Source: Acidobacteriota bacterium (GTDB lineage: Bacteria > Acidobacteriota > Vicinamibacteria > Vicinamibacterales > SCN-69-37). Taken from it: a stretch of 64,000 nt of DNA. Location: assembly GCA_009694745.1 (NCBI GenBank), contig SHUF01000009.1, forward strand, positions 1 through 64,000. The letters are read 5' to 3'. A program made the translations under genes and the position numbers. Under the pieces are notes generated by a model. The model made no database searches. It was not told the DNA's origin and worked only from the letters and a program-made list of their open reading frames with translations. Below are positions 32,407 through 42,684 of the stretch, one piece after another; within the stretch, counting starts at the first letter, position 1, and each line of letters begins with the position of its first letter.

Positions 32407-33287
32407 TGCACAGCCCTCGGGGATTTCGCCTCGTGTGTGTGACGGCCCTGATGGCCGTGGTCGCTGTGGTGTCTCCGGCGGCCCAGCGTTCAGCGCCAGG
32501 CTCGAGCGCCCCAGGCCAGCCGGCCATGGCGCCGCTCCCGATTCTGACCGACGTCCGCATCGACCAGAAACTCGATTTACCTGTGCCTCTGGACCTGACG
32601 TTTGTGGACGAGGCCGGCAAGAACGTGACGCTCAGCCAATACTTCGGCGCGCGTCCCGCCGTGCTCGCGCTCGTGTACTACGAGTGCCCGATGCTGTGCA
32701 CGCAGGTGCTCAACGGGTTGTTTTCGTCGCTTGAGCCGCTCAAGCTCGACGCCGGCCGCGACTTCGATATCATCGTGGTGAGTTTTGACCCGGGCGAGAC
32801 GCCGGCGATGGCGCGGGCGAAGAAGGCCAGCTACCTCAAGCACTACCAGCGGCCGACCGGCGAAGCCGGCATTCACTTCCTGACCGGCCGTCAGGCCGAG
32901 ATCGACACACTCGCCGACGCCGTCGGGTTCCGCTACGCCTACGACGAGGCGATTGATCAGTACGCCCATCCGGCGGCTGTCACGGTCCTGACGCCGAAGG
33001 GCTACGTGTCCAAGTATCTCTACGGCGTTGAATTTGCGCCCATGGACTTCCGGTTTGCCATGGTGTCGGCCGGCGAAGGCAAGATTGGCACGCTGGTGGA
33101 TCAGGCGCTGCTCTACTGTTTCCACTACGACCCCGCCACGGGCAAATACAGCGTGGCAATTATGACGTTCGTGCGTCTGGGCGGCGTGCTGACCTTGCTC
33201 GGCCTGATGGCTTTTCTTGTGGTGCACCTGCGGCGCGATCGTCGGCAGAACAGCGCGGTGGCGTCCACCGCAACGGGTATTCGGTAA
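32403..33287 (+). CDS. SCO1/SenC-family copper chaperone
   Basis: 294 residues with a signal peptide, a thioredoxin-like domain and a C-terminal transmembrane helix (GGVLTLLGLMAFLVVHL). The copper-binding motif is YYECPMLCTQVL (CxxxC at 96 and 100), and the conserved histidine is expected in the YAHPAAVTVLTP region. Sco delivers copper to the CuA site of the subunit II encoded directly downstream; the coxB ATG begins on its last base. Confidence 0.88.
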   Translation: MMHSPRGFRLVCVTALMAVVAVVSPAAQRSAPGSSAPGQPAMAPLPILTDVRIDQKLDLPVPLDLTFVDEAGKNVTLSQYFGARPAVLALVYYECPMLCTQVLNGLFSSLEPLKLDAGRDFDIIVVSFDPGETPAMARAKKASYLKHYQRPTGEAGIHFLTGRQAEIDTLADAVGFRYAYDEAIDQYAHPAAVTVLTPKGYVSKYLYGVEFAPMDFRFAMVSAGEGKIGTLVDQALLYCFHYDPATGKYSVAIMTFVRLGGVLTLLGLMAFLVVHLRRDRRQNSAVASTATGIR

Positions 33288-34273
33288 TGCAGAGCAGTTT
33301 TCCTCTGTTCCCGGAGGCCGCGTCCTCAATCGCGAGTGACGTCGACCTCCTGTATTTCTTCATTCTGGCGGTCAGCTCGTTCTTCGCCATCCTGGTGTCG
33401 GCGGCTGTGGTGTACTTTGCCATCAAGTACCGGCGGCGCCATCCAGACGAAGTGGGGCACGACATCCACGGCTCGATTGTCCTGGAACTGGTCTGGACGG
33501 TCATCCCCTTCGTGCTCGCGATGGTGATGTTCTTCTGGGGTGCCGACCTCTACTTCCGCCTGGCGCGTCCGCCGGCGGACTCGATGGAAGTGTTCGTGGT
33601 CGGCAAGCAGTGGATGTGGAAAGTGCAGCATCCCGAAGGCGTGCGCGAAATCAACGAACTCCACGTGCCCATCAACCGCAACGTGCGCATCACACTGGGC
33701 TCCGAGGACGTGCTGCACGACTACTACATCCCCGCGTTCCGCGTGAAGATGGACGCCGTGCCGGGCAAGCTGACGACGATGTGGTTTAAGGCGACGAAGG
33801 CGGGCACCTACCATATCTTCTGCGCCGAATATTGCGGCACGCAGCACTCCGGCATGATCGGCCAGGTCATCGCGATGGAGGAACACGACTACGAAGCGTG
33901 GCTTGCGGGCGGCCGCACCACGGGCACCGCAGTCGAAAACGGCGAGCGGTTGTTCACGCAGCTTGCATGCATCACGTGCCACAAGACCGACACGTCGGGC
34001 CGTGGTCCTCTGCTGGCGGGCGTCTTCGGGTCAACCGTTCAATTGATGGACGGCCGCAAAGTGGTGGCTGATGAAAACTACCTGCGGGAATCCATCATGA
34101 ATCCGCAGGCGAAGATCGTGCTGGGCTACCAGCCGATCATGCCGACGTTCCAGGGCACGGTGAGCGAAGAGAATCTGCTTCAGCTCATCGCCTATATCAA
34201 GACACTGAAGGCGCCAGCGGCCGCCCCGGCCGCCGGAGCTCCGGCGGCGGCAGGCCAACCGGGCAGGCAATAG
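33287..34273 (+). CDS. coxB: cytochrome c oxidase subunit II with fused cytochrome c domain (caa3 type)
   Basis: 328 residues. Two transmembrane helices (FFILAVSSFFAILVSAAVVY and LELVWTVIPFVLAMVMFFWG) precede the cupredoxin domain with CuA ligands in CAEYCGTQHSGM (Cys179, Cys183, His187, Met190). A C-terminal cytochrome c domain carries CITCH at 228. The fusion marks a caa3-type oxidase that accepts electrons via its own heme c, here presumably from ActE. An Ala/Pro-rich tail follows. Confidence 0.93.
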   Translation: MQSSFPLFPEAASSIASDVDLLYFFILAVSSFFAILVSAAVVYFAIKYRRRHPDEVGHDIHGSIVLELVWTVIPFVLAMVMFFWGADLYFRLARPPADSMEVFVVGKQWMWKVQHPEGVREINELHVPINRNVRITLGSEDVLHDYYIPAFRVKMDAVPGKLTTMWFKATKAGTYHIFCAEYCGTQHSGMIGQVIAMEEHDYEAWLAGGRTTGTAVENGERLFTQLACITCHKTDTSGRGPLLAGVFGSTVQLMDGRKVVADENYLRESIMNPQAKIVLGYQPIMPTFQGTVSEENLLQLIAYIKTLKAPAAAPAAGAPAAAGQPGRQ

Positions 34274-34288
34274 GGCGCAAGGATCGTT

Positions 34289-35908
34289 ATGACTCACGCT
34301 GGAAATAATTCGGGCAGTTATCTGGATGCGCCCCACGGGATCGCGTCGTGGTTGCTGACCAAGGACCACAAACGCATCGCGATCCTGTACCTGATCTCGA
34401 TCACGGTCTTCTTCATGATCGGCGGCTTGTTTGCGGCCGGTATCCGCGCGGAACTGCTGACGCCCGCCGGAGACCTGTTCACGGCCGACCTCTACAACAA
34501 GGTCTTCACGCTGCACGGCGTCGTGATGATCTTCTTCTTTCTGATTCCGTCGATTCCAGCCACACTCGGCAACTTCCTGGTGCCGATCATGTGCGGCGCC
34601 AAGGACCTGGCATTTCCCAGAATCAACCTGCTGAGCTGGTATCTGTACCTGATCGGCGCGATGCTCACGCTCGGCGCCGTGTTCATGGGCGGCGTGGACA
34701 CCGGCTGGACGTTCTACACGCCCTACAGCTCGATGGCGTCGAACACGAACGTGACGCTGGCCGCGCTCGGCGTGTTCATCGCGGGCTTCTCGTCCATTCT
34801 GACCGGGTTCAATTTCATCGTGACCGTGCACCGCATGCGCGCGCCCGGCCTCACGTGGTTCCGGATGCCGCTGTTCCTCTGGGCCATGTACGCCACAAGC
34901 CTGGTCATGATCCTGGGCACGCCGGTGGTGGCCATCACCATTCTGCTCGTCGGCGCCGAGCGTGCGCTCGGCTTCGCCATCTTTGACCCGCGCGTGGGCG
35001 GCGACCCTGTCCTGTTCCAGCACCTCTTCTGGTTCTACTCGCACCCGGCCGTTTACATCATGATCCTGCCTGGCATGGGCGTCATCAGCGAACTGGTGGC
35101 CGCGGTCTCGCGCAAACAGATCTTCGGCTACAGCGTCGTGGCCTATTCGAGCTTGGCGATCGCCATCATCGGCTTCCTCGTCTGGGGCCACCACATGTTC
35201 GTGAGCAGCCAGTCCATCTACGCCGGACTGGTGTTCTCGATCATCACGATGATCGTCGCCGTGCCTTCGGCCGTGAAAACCTTCAACTGGGCGGCGACCA
35301 TGTACAAGGGGTCGATCACCTGGGAATCGCCCACCTACTGGGTGATCGGGTTCATAGGCCTCTTCCTGGTGGGCGGTCTGACCGGCCTCTTCCTCGGCGC
35401 GATGGGCCTAGACGTCCACCTGCACGACACCTACTTCGTCGTGGCGCATTTCCACTACATCATGGTGGGCGGCGGCGTGATGGGCTTCCTGGGCGGCATC
35501 CACTTCTGGTGGCCGAAGATGACCGGGCGCACCTATCCGGAAACCGCGGGCAAGATTGCCGCGATCCTGGTGTTCGTCGGTTTCAACCTGACGTTCTTCC
35601 CGCAGTTTGTGGTGGGCTACCTGGGCATGCCTCGCCGGTACCATGCGTATCCAGAGGAATTCCAGATTCTCAACGTCATGTCCACCGGTGGCGCCACGGT
35701 GCTCGGCATAGGCTACCTGCTGATCGTCACGTATCTGGTGGCGTCGCTCTTCAAGCCGCGGAACGCATCAGCCAATCCGTGGGGCGCGACGGGACTTGAG
35801 TGGGACATCCCCTCGCCTCCGATTACGCTGAACTTCGAGACCGAGCCCATCGTCACCGAGGACGCGTACAACTACATCGGCCGCGCCCAGAAGGCGAGGG
35901 AAAACTAG
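34289..35908 (+). CDS. ctaD: cytochrome c oxidase subunit I
   Basis: 539 residues with twelve or more transmembrane helices. Canonical heme-copper features are visible: [15 protein letters not shown] (heme a His), [18 protein letters not shown] (CuB His and the cross-linked Tyr), VWGHHMFV (two CuB His) and [16 protein letters not shown] (heme a3/a His pair). It reduces O2 and pumps protons. It lies 15 bases after coxB. Confidence 0.95.
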   Translation: MTHAGNNSGSYLDAPHGIASWLLTKDHKRIAILYLISITVFFMIGGLFAAGIRAELLTPAGDLFTADLYNKVFTLHGVVMIFFFLIPSIPATLGNFLVPIMCGAKDLAFPRINLLSWYLYLIGAMLTLGAVFMGGVDTGWTFYTPYSSMASNTNVTLAALGVFIAGFSSILTGFNFIVTVHRMRAPGLTWFRMPLFLWAMYATSLVMILGTPVVAITILLVGAERALGFAIFDPRVGGDPVLFQHLFWFYSHPAVYIMILPGMGVISELVAAVSRKQIFGYSVVAYSSLAIAIIGFLVWGHHMFVSSQSIYAGLVFSIITMIVAVPSAVKTFNWAATMYKGSITWESPTYWVIGFIGLFLVGGLTGLFLGAMGLDVHLHDTYFVVAHFHYIMVGGGVMGFLGGIHFWWPKMTGRTYPETAGKIAAILVFVGFNLTFFPQFVVGYLGMPRRYHAYPEEFQILNVMSTGGATVLGIGYLLIVTYLVASLFKPRNASANPWGATGLEWDIPSPPITLNFETEPIVTEDAYNYIGRAQKAREN

Positions 35909-35909
35909 C

Positions 35910-36572
35910 GTGGAAAATCCCAACGCCCCTCACGAGCCGCATCATCCGATGCTGCAGCACCATTTCTTCAACATGGGGCAGCAGCTCGAGGCCTCAGTCC
36001 TTGGGATGTGGGTGTTCCTGGTCACCGAAGTCATGTTCTTCGGCGGCCTGTTCATGGCCTACATCCTCTATCGCTCGATGTATCCCGACGCCTGGCTGGC
36101 GGGCAGCCACGAGCTCAATGAGATGCTCGGCGGTATCAACACGGTTGTCCTGATCTTCAGCTCGCTCACAATGGCGCTGGCGGTGCGCGCGGCCCAGGTA
36201 GGCTCGTGGATGGGACAGGTCGTCAACCTGATCCTCACGATCATCTTCGGCACCATCTTCCTGGTGGTGAAGTACTTCGAATACGCCGCCAAGTTCGAGC
36301 ATCACCTGGTGCCCGGCCCGTACTTCGACCCGGCGCGTGACCCGGCGCAGCAGCTCTATTTCTCGCTCTACTTCATGATGACGGGCATCCACGCCCTGCA
36401 CATGGTGGTGGGCATCGTGTTGATGCTCATCATCCTCCGCATGGCCTGGAAGGGCCGGTTCTCTGCCGAGTACTACGGCCCGGTGGAAGTGTCCGGCCTC
36501 TACTGGCACTTCGTCGACATCGTCTGGATTTTCCTCTTCCCGCTGCTGTATCTCATCGGGAAGCATCACTAA
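35910..36572 (+). CDS. ctaE: cytochrome c oxidase subunit III
   Basis: 220 residues from GTG, one base after the ctaD stop. It has the short-form subunit III helix pattern: SVLGMWVFLVTEVMFFGGLF, INTVVLIFSSLTMALAVRAA, LILTIIFGTIFLVVKYFEY, FMMTGIHALHMVVGIVLM and WHFVDIVWIFLFPLLYLIG. The EVMFFGG and GIHALHMVVG signatures are diagnostic. Non-catalytic, stabilises subunit I. Confidence 0.93.
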   Translation: MENPNAPHEPHHPMLQHHFFNMGQQLEASVLGMWVFLVTEVMFFGGLFMAYILYRSMYPDAWLAGSHELNEMLGGINTVVLIFSSLTMALAVRAAQVGSWMGQVVNLILTIIFGTIFLVVKYFEYAAKFEHHLVPGPYFDPARDPAQQLYFSLYFMMTGIHALHMVVGIVLMLIILRMAWKGRFSAEYYGPVEVSGLYWHFVDIVWIFLFPLLYLIGKHH

Positions 36573-36588
36573 CGCGCACGAGCGAACC

Positions 36589-36885
36589 ATGTCCCACATC
36601 AGCTCCAAGGGCCTTTACTACACGATTTTCGGTACGCTGATCGCCATGACGGTCGTGACCGTGGCCATCGCGCGCATTGACCTGGGTGCATTGAACACGC
36701 CGGTGGCCCTGGCCATTGCCGCCTTCAAGGCCACCCTGGTGATCCTGTTCTTCATGGGCGTCAAGTACAACACCCCGCTGACGAAGGTGGTGGCGGCGTC
36801 GGGATTCCTGTGGCTGATCATCCTCTTCGGCATCACGATGGGGGATTACTTGACCCGGGCCTGGATCGGGTTCCCGGGACGGTAG
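36589..36885 (+). CDS. ctaF: cytochrome c oxidase subunit IV
   Basis: 98 residues with three transmembrane helices (TIFGTLIAMTVVTVAIARID, VALAIAAFKATLVILFFMGV, FLWLIILFGITMGDYL). The FMGVKYNTPLTK loop is typical of bacterial caa3 subunit IV. It is the last gene of the respiratory operon; a large inverted repeat begins 4 bases after the stop. Confidence 0.9.
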   Translation: MSHISSKGLYYTIFGTLIAMTVVTVAIARIDLGALNTPVALAIAAFKATLVILFFMGVKYNTPLTKVVAASGFLWLIILFGITMGDYLTRAWIGFPGR

Positions 36886-36888
36886 TCG

Positions 36889-36958
36889 GTACGTAGCGCG
36901 GGCTGTTCCTCAAGCCCGCGGTGGTTGGCGCGCTTGAGGAACAGCCCGCCCTAAGTAC
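36889..36958. terminator. inverted pair of TGAGGAAC-loop hairpins ending the act-cox operon
   Basis: 36889-36920 and 36929-36958 are inverted copies of one element. Each can fold alone (36898-36920: CGCGGGCT stem with GTTCCTCA loop and AGCCCGCG closing in the alternative reading), and together they give a 17-base perfect stem (GCGGGCTGTTCCTCAAG). GTACGTAG / CTAAGTAC flanks also nearly pair. It serves as operon terminator or mRNA 3' stabiliser. Related copies occur at 63213-63292. The remaining 120 bases up to 37080 contain the direct repeat CCGATTACCGATTA but no gene. Confidence 0.7.
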
Positions 36959-37079
36959 GACAGCCGAAGATCATCCAAGTTTCCCGATTACCGATTAACA
37001 GCCTCCGTTCACCGATAGGGCGGAGCACCCCCGTGTCCTTCCCCGTCACACTCCCGTTAGATACGATGGTGGGCCGACT

Positions 37080-38306
37080 ATGACTGATCTCAAAGACGAC
37101 CTCGCCGCACTCCGCATTGAACGGGCTCCCATGGCGCCCGAGGGCCGTTTCCGCTGGGTCAAGTGGGTGATGCTCCTGGCTCTGGTGGCCGGCGGCGGCT
37201 ATGCGGGCTATCAGTGGCTCAACCGCGAGCGGCCCCTCGAAGTGGAAGCCTCGGCGGTCACCGAGCGCGCGGCCGGGGCACAGGCCTCGGTGCTGAACGC
37301 CTCGGGCTACGTCACGGCCCGCCGCCGCGCGACAATTTCATCAAAGGTCACCGGCAAGCTGGTGGAGGTCAACGTCGAGGAGGGCATGGCCGTGCGCGAG
37401 GGCCAGATTCTGGCCCGGCTCGACGACTCTGCCGCGAGGGCCGCCCATGCGCTGGCCCAGGCGCAGTTTGTGGCCGCCCAGGGCGCCATGCGTGAGACCG
37501 AAGTGCGGCTGGCAGAGGCGCATGTCACGCTGAAGCGCTACGTCCAATTGGCGGCCGACGGTATCGGCACACAGGCCGACGTGGACCGGTCCAGGGCCGA
37601 GGCCGACTCCCTGACCGCCCGGATTGCTTCCTCGCGCGAGCAAATCAACGTGGCGGAACGGCAGGTGGCGCTGCTGCAGACCGACCTCGACAACATGATT
37701 GTCCGAGCGCCGTTCAGCGGGGTGGCGATTTCCAAAGATGCGCAGGCGGGCGAGATGGTGTCGCCAGTATCGGCCGGCGGCGGGTTCACCCGCACGGGTA
37801 TCTCGACGATCGTTGACATGAAGTCACTCGAAATCGAAGTGGACGTCAACGAGAGCTACATCAACCGTGTGAAGCCCGCGCAGGGCGTGACGGCGGTGCT
37901 TGATGCGTATCCTGACTTCCAGATTCCCGCCCGAGTCATCACCACGGTGCCGACAGCCGACAGGCAGAAGGCGACGGTGCTTGTCCGCATCGCATTTCTG
38001 GCGCTCGACCCCCGCATCCTGCCCGACATGGGTGTGAAGGTCACGTTCCTTCGGGACGCCGACGACACGGACGCGCCTGCAGCCCAAGCCATATCGCTCG
38101 TTCCGAAAACGGCGGTGAAGACCGAAGGCGACCAGTCAATGGTGTTTGTGGTGCGGGCGGACAACACCGTTGAGCGGCGCGCCGTGCGCATCGGCGGCAC
38201 CGACGGTGAGCGCCAAGAAATTGTGGCCGGCCTTCGGGCCGGCGAGCGAGTTGTGGTGGTGCCTCCGCTCGCGATGGTGGACGGCGCCAGAGTTGTCGTG
38301 AAGTAG
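37080..38306 (+). CDS. MacA/HlyD-type periplasmic adaptor of an efflux system
   Basis: 408 residues. N-terminal transmembrane anchor (WVMLLALVAGGGYAGYQWL), a lipoyl half (TGKLVEVNVEEGMAVREGQI), a long coiled-coil hairpin (about 130-205), the second lipoyl half (LDNMIVRAPFSGVAISKDAQAGEMV), a beta-barrel and a membrane-proximal domain (FVVRADNTVERRAVRIG...GERVVV). It links the inner-membrane ABC transporter encoded next to an outer-membrane channel. First gene of a four-gene operon. Confidence 0.83.
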   Translation: MTDLKDDLAALRIERAPMAPEGRFRWVKWVMLLALVAGGGYAGYQWLNRERPLEVEASAVTERAAGAQASVLNASGYVTARRRATISSKVTGKLVEVNVEEGMAVREGQILARLDDSAARAAHALAQAQFVAAQGAMRETEVRLAEAHVTLKRYVQLAADGIGTQADVDRSRAEADSLTARIASSREQINVAERQVALLQTDLDNMIVRAPFSGVAISKDAQAGEMVSPVSAGGGFTRTGISTIVDMKSLEIEVDVNESYINRVKPAQGVTAVLDAYPDFQIPARVITTVPTADRQKATVLVRIAFLALDPRILPDMGVKVTFLRDADDTDAPAAQAISLVPKTAVKTEGDQSMVFVVRADNTVERRAVRIGGTDGERQEIVAGLRAGERVVVVPPLAMVDGARVVVK

Positions 38307-38314
38307 GAACCCAT

Positions 38315-38998
38315 ATGAACCCACTGGTGCGAATCAACGGCGTCCACAAGTACTTCACCCGCGGCAACGAACGCATCGACGTCTTGCAGGGCGTCAACCT
38401 CGACATTCCCCAGGGCGACTTCCTGGCGCTGATGGGCCCTTCTGGTTCCGGCAAAACGACGCTGCTGAACCTGATGGGCGGCCTCGATCGGCCGTCGGCC
38501 GGTTCCCTTGAAGTGGGCGGGTCCAACATCGCCACACTCTCAGGCTCGCAGTTGTCGCGGTGGCGGTCGCAGCACATCGGGTTTGTCTTCCAGCTCTACA
38601 ACCTCTTGCCCGTCCTCACGGCAGAGCGCAACGTCGAACTGCCGCTGTTGCTCACCAAGCTCTCGAAGGCCGAACGACGCAAGCGCGTGGCCATCGCACT
38701 TAAGGTGGTCGGGCTCAGTGAACGCACCCGGCACTATCCGCGGCAACTCTCGGGCGGCCAGGAGCAGCGCGTTGGTATTGCGCGCGCCATTGTCACGGAC
38801 CCCACGCTCCTGCTGGCTGACGAACCCACGGGTGACCTGGACCGCAAAGCTGGCGACGAAATTCTTGACCTGCTCCAGACCCTCAATCGTGATCATGGCA
38901 AGACCATCGTGATGGTCACGCACGACCCGCGCGCGGCCGAGCGGGCGAAGCGCACACTCCATCTGGACAAGGGGCTCCTGACGGGAGACATTGCATGA
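38315..38998 (+). CDS. ABC transporter ATP-binding protein (MacB/LolD type)
   Basis: 227 residues with Walker [21 protein letters not shown] (about 44-63), Q-loop [16 protein letters not shown], signature [15 protein letters not shown], Walker [13 protein letters not shown] and H-loop MVTHDP. One change from the usual LSGGQQQR is Glu in place of the second Gln. It belongs to the MacB/LolD mechanotransmission class. Overlaps the next permease by 4 bases. Confidence 0.88.
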   Translation: MNPLVRINGVHKYFTRGNERIDVLQGVNLDIPQGDFLALMGPSGSGKTTLLNLMGGLDRPSAGSLEVGGSNIATLSGSQLSRWRSQHIGFVFQLYNLLPVLTAERNVELPLLLTKLSKAERRKRVAIALKVVGLSERTRHYPRQLSGGQEQRVGIARAIVTDPTLLLADEPTGDLDRKAGDEILDLLQTLNRDHGKTIVMVTHDPRAAERAKRTLHLDKGLLTGDIA

Positions 38999-40143
38999 AG
39001 TTCCTGCCGCTGTTGTGGAAGAGCCTCTGGCGGAAGAAGTTCCGCACCATCGTGACGCTGCTGTCAGTGTTTGTCGCGTTTGTGCTGTTTGGCGTCCTGA
39101 TGACCATCCGGACGGCGTTTACGTTCGGCGTGGACATCGCGGGCATTGACCGGCTGGTGCTGATTCACAAGGTCAGCCTGATCATGCCGTTGCCGGTGTC
39201 GTACTTGAACCGTCTGGCCAACACCCCTGGGGTGGAGACGGCCACGCACAATTCGTGGTTCGGTGGCGTCTATCAGGACCCGTCCAACTTCTTTGCCCAG
39301 ATCGCCGTGGAGCCCGAGCCTTTCATGAAGATCTATCCGGAGTACAAGTTGCCTCCGGAACAGATGAAGGCCTGGCTCGACGATCGGCAGGGCGTCATTG
39401 TGGGCGTGGATGTGGCGAAGCGTTTTGGCTGGAAACTCGGCGACCGCATTCCGCTTGGCGCCACCATCTGGCAGCCGAAGGGTGGCGGCCAGACCTGGGA
39501 GTTCAATATCGTCGGCATCTATGACGGCGAACAGGGCGTGGACAAGACCCAGTTCTTCTTCCGATGGGACTACCTGGACGAAAACCGATCCGACGGCGCA
39601 GGGGAGGTGAACTGGTACGTGGTGAAGATTGCCGACGCGTCCAAGGCGCAGGAAATGGGCGCGAGATTCGACGGCATGTTCGCGAATTCAGATGCCGAGA
39701 CCAAGACCACCACGGAGAAGGGCTTCGTGGAAGGGTTTGCGAATCAGATGGGCAACATCGGCGCGATCATGATCTGGATCTCGGTGGCCGTGCTGTTCAT
39801 GATGCTGCTGATTGCGGCCAGCACCATGATGCAGTCGGTGCGCGAGCGCACCAGTGAAATGGCTGTGCTGAAGACGCTCGGGTTTTCCAACACGACCATC
39901 CTGAGTCTTGTGCTGGGCGAATCGCTCTTCATCTGCGTATTGGGTGGCGGTGCAGGCCTGGCGCTGGCGTGGGCGTTTGTGCAGCAGGGCGATCCCACGG
40001 GGCAGTTGCCGATCTTCATCCTGCAACCGCAGGCCATCATGATCGGCATCGGGCTGATCGTGTCGATGGGCATCCTGGCGGGCCTGATTCCGGCGCTCTC
40101 GGCGATGCAACTCAAGATCACAGACGGTCTGCGACGAAATTAG
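38995..40143 (+). CDS. MacB/FtsX-type ABC permease (first copy)
   Basis: 382 residues: N-terminal helix (IVTLLSVFVAFVLFGVLMTI), a large periplasmic MacB-PCD-like domain (about 50-250), and three C-terminal helices with the FtsX signature region MAVLKTLGFSNTTILSLVLGESL. Pairs with the second permease as a heterodimer served by the single ATPase upstream. Confidence 0.83.
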   Translation: MKFLPLLWKSLWRKKFRTIVTLLSVFVAFVLFGVLMTIRTAFTFGVDIAGIDRLVLIHKVSLIMPLPVSYLNRLANTPGVETATHNSWFGGVYQDPSNFFAQIAVEPEPFMKIYPEYKLPPEQMKAWLDDRQGVIVGVDVAKRFGWKLGDRIPLGATIWQPKGGGQTWEFNIVGIYDGEQGVDKTQFFFRWDYLDENRSDGAGEVNWYVVKIADASKAQEMGARFDGMFANSDAETKTTTEKGFVEGFANQMGNIGAIMIWISVAVLFMMLLIAASTMMQSVRERTSEMAVLKTLGFSNTTILSLVLGESLFICVLGGGAGLALAWAFVQQGDPTGQLPIFILQPQAIMIGIGLIVSMGILAGLIPALSAMQLKITDGLRRN

Positions 40144-40153
40144 CGGAGTTCCC

Positions 40154-41344
40154 ATGTTCAATTGGATCAGTCAGACCATCGCCATCACCGCGCTGAACCT
40201 GCGCACCATTCCGCAGCGATTGGGTTCCTCAGGCGTGGCCATCATCGGCATTGCCGGAGTGGTGGTGGTGTTTGTGTCGGTGCTTTCGATTGCGGCGGGG
40301 TTTTCCGCCGCGATGGAAGGCGCCGGCTCGGAGTCGCGCGCGCTCGTCATGCGCACCGGCGCCGACAGCGAAATGACCAGTGGCATTAGCGGCGCGTCGG
40401 CCACTATCATCAAGGAAGCGCCGGGACTGCGGCGCGAGGGTCAGACGGCGCTCGCGTCCGCCGAACTCTTCGTGATCATCGACCTGCCGAAGATCTCGAC
40501 TGGCACGCCGGCCAACGTGCCCCTGCGCGGCGTGGAGCCCACGGCGTTTCAGGTGCGGGGCGAAGTGAAGATCGTCGAAGGCCGTCAGTTCACGTTCGGC
40601 ACCAACGAAGTAATCGTCGGGCGTGGCGCCCGCGGGCAGTTCGCCGGACTCACGGTCGGAAGCATCGTCCAGTCCGGGAAGGCCACCTGGCAGGTCGCGG
40701 GTGTGTTTTCGGCTGGTGGTGGCGCGGCCGAGACCGAAATCTGGGTGGATTCCCGTGTACTCCAGGGGGTCTACAACCGGGGCAACTCGTATCAGACCGT
40801 GCTGGCGCAGCTCGACTCGGCGGCCAGCTTCGACACGTTCCGCGACTGGCTGACGACGAACCCGCAGCTCAACGTGCAGGTGCGTCGCGAGACTGAGTAC
40901 TACGCGGCGCAGTCGAGGTCGCTCAGCGCGCTGATTCGCGGCGTGGGTTTCGGCATCGCTGCCCTCATGGGTCTGGGCGCGATATTCGGCGCCGTGCTCA
41001 CGATGTATACGGCCGTGTCCACGCGGTCCCGCGAGATCGCCACGCTGCGCGCACTGGGCTTCAACTCGACGTCGGTGGTTGTCTCGGTGCTGGCAGAGTC
41101 CATGGCGCTTGGCCTGATCGGCGGCACCATCGGGGGGCTGGGCGCCTACTTTGCGTTTAACGGTTACCAGACGTCCACGATGAATTTCCAGACGTTCAGC
41201 CAGGTGGCGTTTGCGTTCCTTGTGACTCCGGAACTCCTGGTGACGGGCCTGTTCTACGCACTCGTCATTGGTTTGGTCGGCGGATTACTGCCAGCCATCC
41301 GCGCGGCACGGCTTCCCATTCCATCGGCCCTCCGCGAGCTGTAG
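40154..41344 (+). CDS. MacB/FtsX-type ABC permease (second copy)
   Basis: 396 residues with the same layout: first helix GIAGVVVVFVSVLSIAAGFS, periplasmic MacB-like domain, and C-terminal helices with IATLRALGFNSTSVVVSVLA. Located 10 bases after the first permease. The system probably exports an amphipathic compound or lipoprotein; substrate unknown. Confidence 0.83.
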   Translation: MFNWISQTIAITALNLRTIPQRLGSSGVAIIGIAGVVVVFVSVLSIAAGFSAAMEGAGSESRALVMRTGADSEMTSGISGASATIIKEAPGLRREGQTALASAELFVIIDLPKISTGTPANVPLRGVEPTAFQVRGEVKIVEGRQFTFGTNEVIVGRGARGQFAGLTVGSIVQSGKATWQVAGVFSAGGGAAETEIWVDSRVLQGVYNRGNSYQTVLAQLDSAASFDTFRDWLTTNPQLNVQVRRETEYYAAQSRSLSALIRGVGFGIAALMGLGAIFGAVLTMYTAVSTRSREIATLRALGFNSTSVVVSVLAESMALGLIGGTIGGLGAYFAFNGYQTSTMNFQTFSQVAFAFLVTPELLVTGLFYALVIGLVGGLLPAIRAARLPIPSALREL

Positions 41345-41364
41345 CCCTGCGGTAGCATCTGGCG

Positions 41365-42627
41365 ATGCGAGTTGGAATCGCCGCTCTGCTGCTCTTCTTC
41401 TCAGCCTCCCCGGCCGAGACCGTCCGGACGGTGCCGGTCACTGGCGAAGGTGCGTCTTACTGGACGCGTTGGCGCGGCCCGTCGGGCCAGGGCATGGTGG
41501 AAGGCACCAACTACGTGGACGCGTGGTCGAACACCGAAAACGTCAAGTGGCGCATGACCGTGCCCGGCGACGGTCACTCATCACCCATCGTCTGGAAAGA
41601 CCACCTGTTCCTGACCACCAGCCGCGAGGCCGGAGCGAAGATCTTCATGCTGGCTTACAACCGGCACGACGGCAAACTCCTGTGGGAGACGAACGTCCCC
41701 ACGACGAGTGGCGTGGAGTACAAGTACGAAAAGAACAGCCACGCGTCCGCCACCGCCACCACGGACGGCGAGCGTATCTACGCCTCGTTTGGTACGCATG
41801 GGCTGGTCGCATTCGACTTCAGCGGCAAGATCGTGTGGCACCGCAAGTTCGGCGACCTCAACAACTACATGGGGAGCGCAGGGTCGCCGCTGCTCTACAA
41901 GGATCGGTTGTTCCTGTATCAGGACCATCAGGGCAGCGCGAACCTCAAGTCGTTTGTCGCCGCGTGTGATCTGAAGACCGGCGCCACGAAATGGTGGAAG
42001 GACCGCGTCGAGACGACCGGCTGGGGCACGCCCGTCATGATCACCACCGGCGAGCGCGACGAGCTGATTGTCAGCAGCCAGCGCAAGGTCTATTCGTACA
42101 ACCCCGACACGAGCGACGAATTCTGGACGGTGCGCGGCAACCTCTTCGAAGTGATCCCCACGCCAATCGCCGGCCACGGCTTTGTCTTTGCATCATCGGG
42201 ACGCGCCGGCCCGACGTTTGCCATTCGTCCTGGCGGGTCGGGCGACGTCACCGCGTCGCACGTGGCGTGGTCGTCTCCACGCGGATCACCGTTTGTGCCA
42301 TCGAGCATCATTCATGGCGATCTGCTGTATCAGATCAACGACATGCAGAGCATCCTGACCGTCTTTCACGTGAAGACCGGCGAGCTCGCCTATCAGGAAC
42401 GCCTCGGCGTGGCGATGAAAGAAGGGTTCTCGGCATCTCCGGTGGCGGTGGGCAACCTTCTCTACTTCACGAACGACGAGGGCTAGACGTTTGTGGTGGA
42501 GGCGGGGCCGACCTTCAAGCTCAGGCGCGTGAACGAGCTGCGCGCCCGTGTGCTCGCCTCACCCGCGCTTGTGGGCGGCATGTGGTACTGGCGCACGGAT
42601 ACGGAACTGCTGGCCATCGGCAAGTGA
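41365..42627 (+). pseudogene. PQQ-like beta-propeller protein with an in-frame TAG near the end
   Basis: A signal peptide and WTRWRGPSGQGM start (typical of PQQ-binding-like repeat proteins) are followed by propeller blades with HDGKLLWETNVP, FDFSGKIVWHRKFGD and HVKTGELAYQERLG. At 42484-42486 TAG follows FTNDEG. The same frame continues TFVVEAGPTFKLRRVNEL ... LASPALVGGMWYWR to a TGA at 42625-42627, which completes the last blade. Relatives often have a polar residue such as Gln at this spot (CAG to TAG is one change). The truncated product lacks 46 residues and may be unstable. Confidence 0.7.
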
Positions 42628-42684
42628 TCCCGTTGTCCCGGGCTGAATAGCCCGTGCCGCTCCAGAGTGATAAGGTTGATGGTC

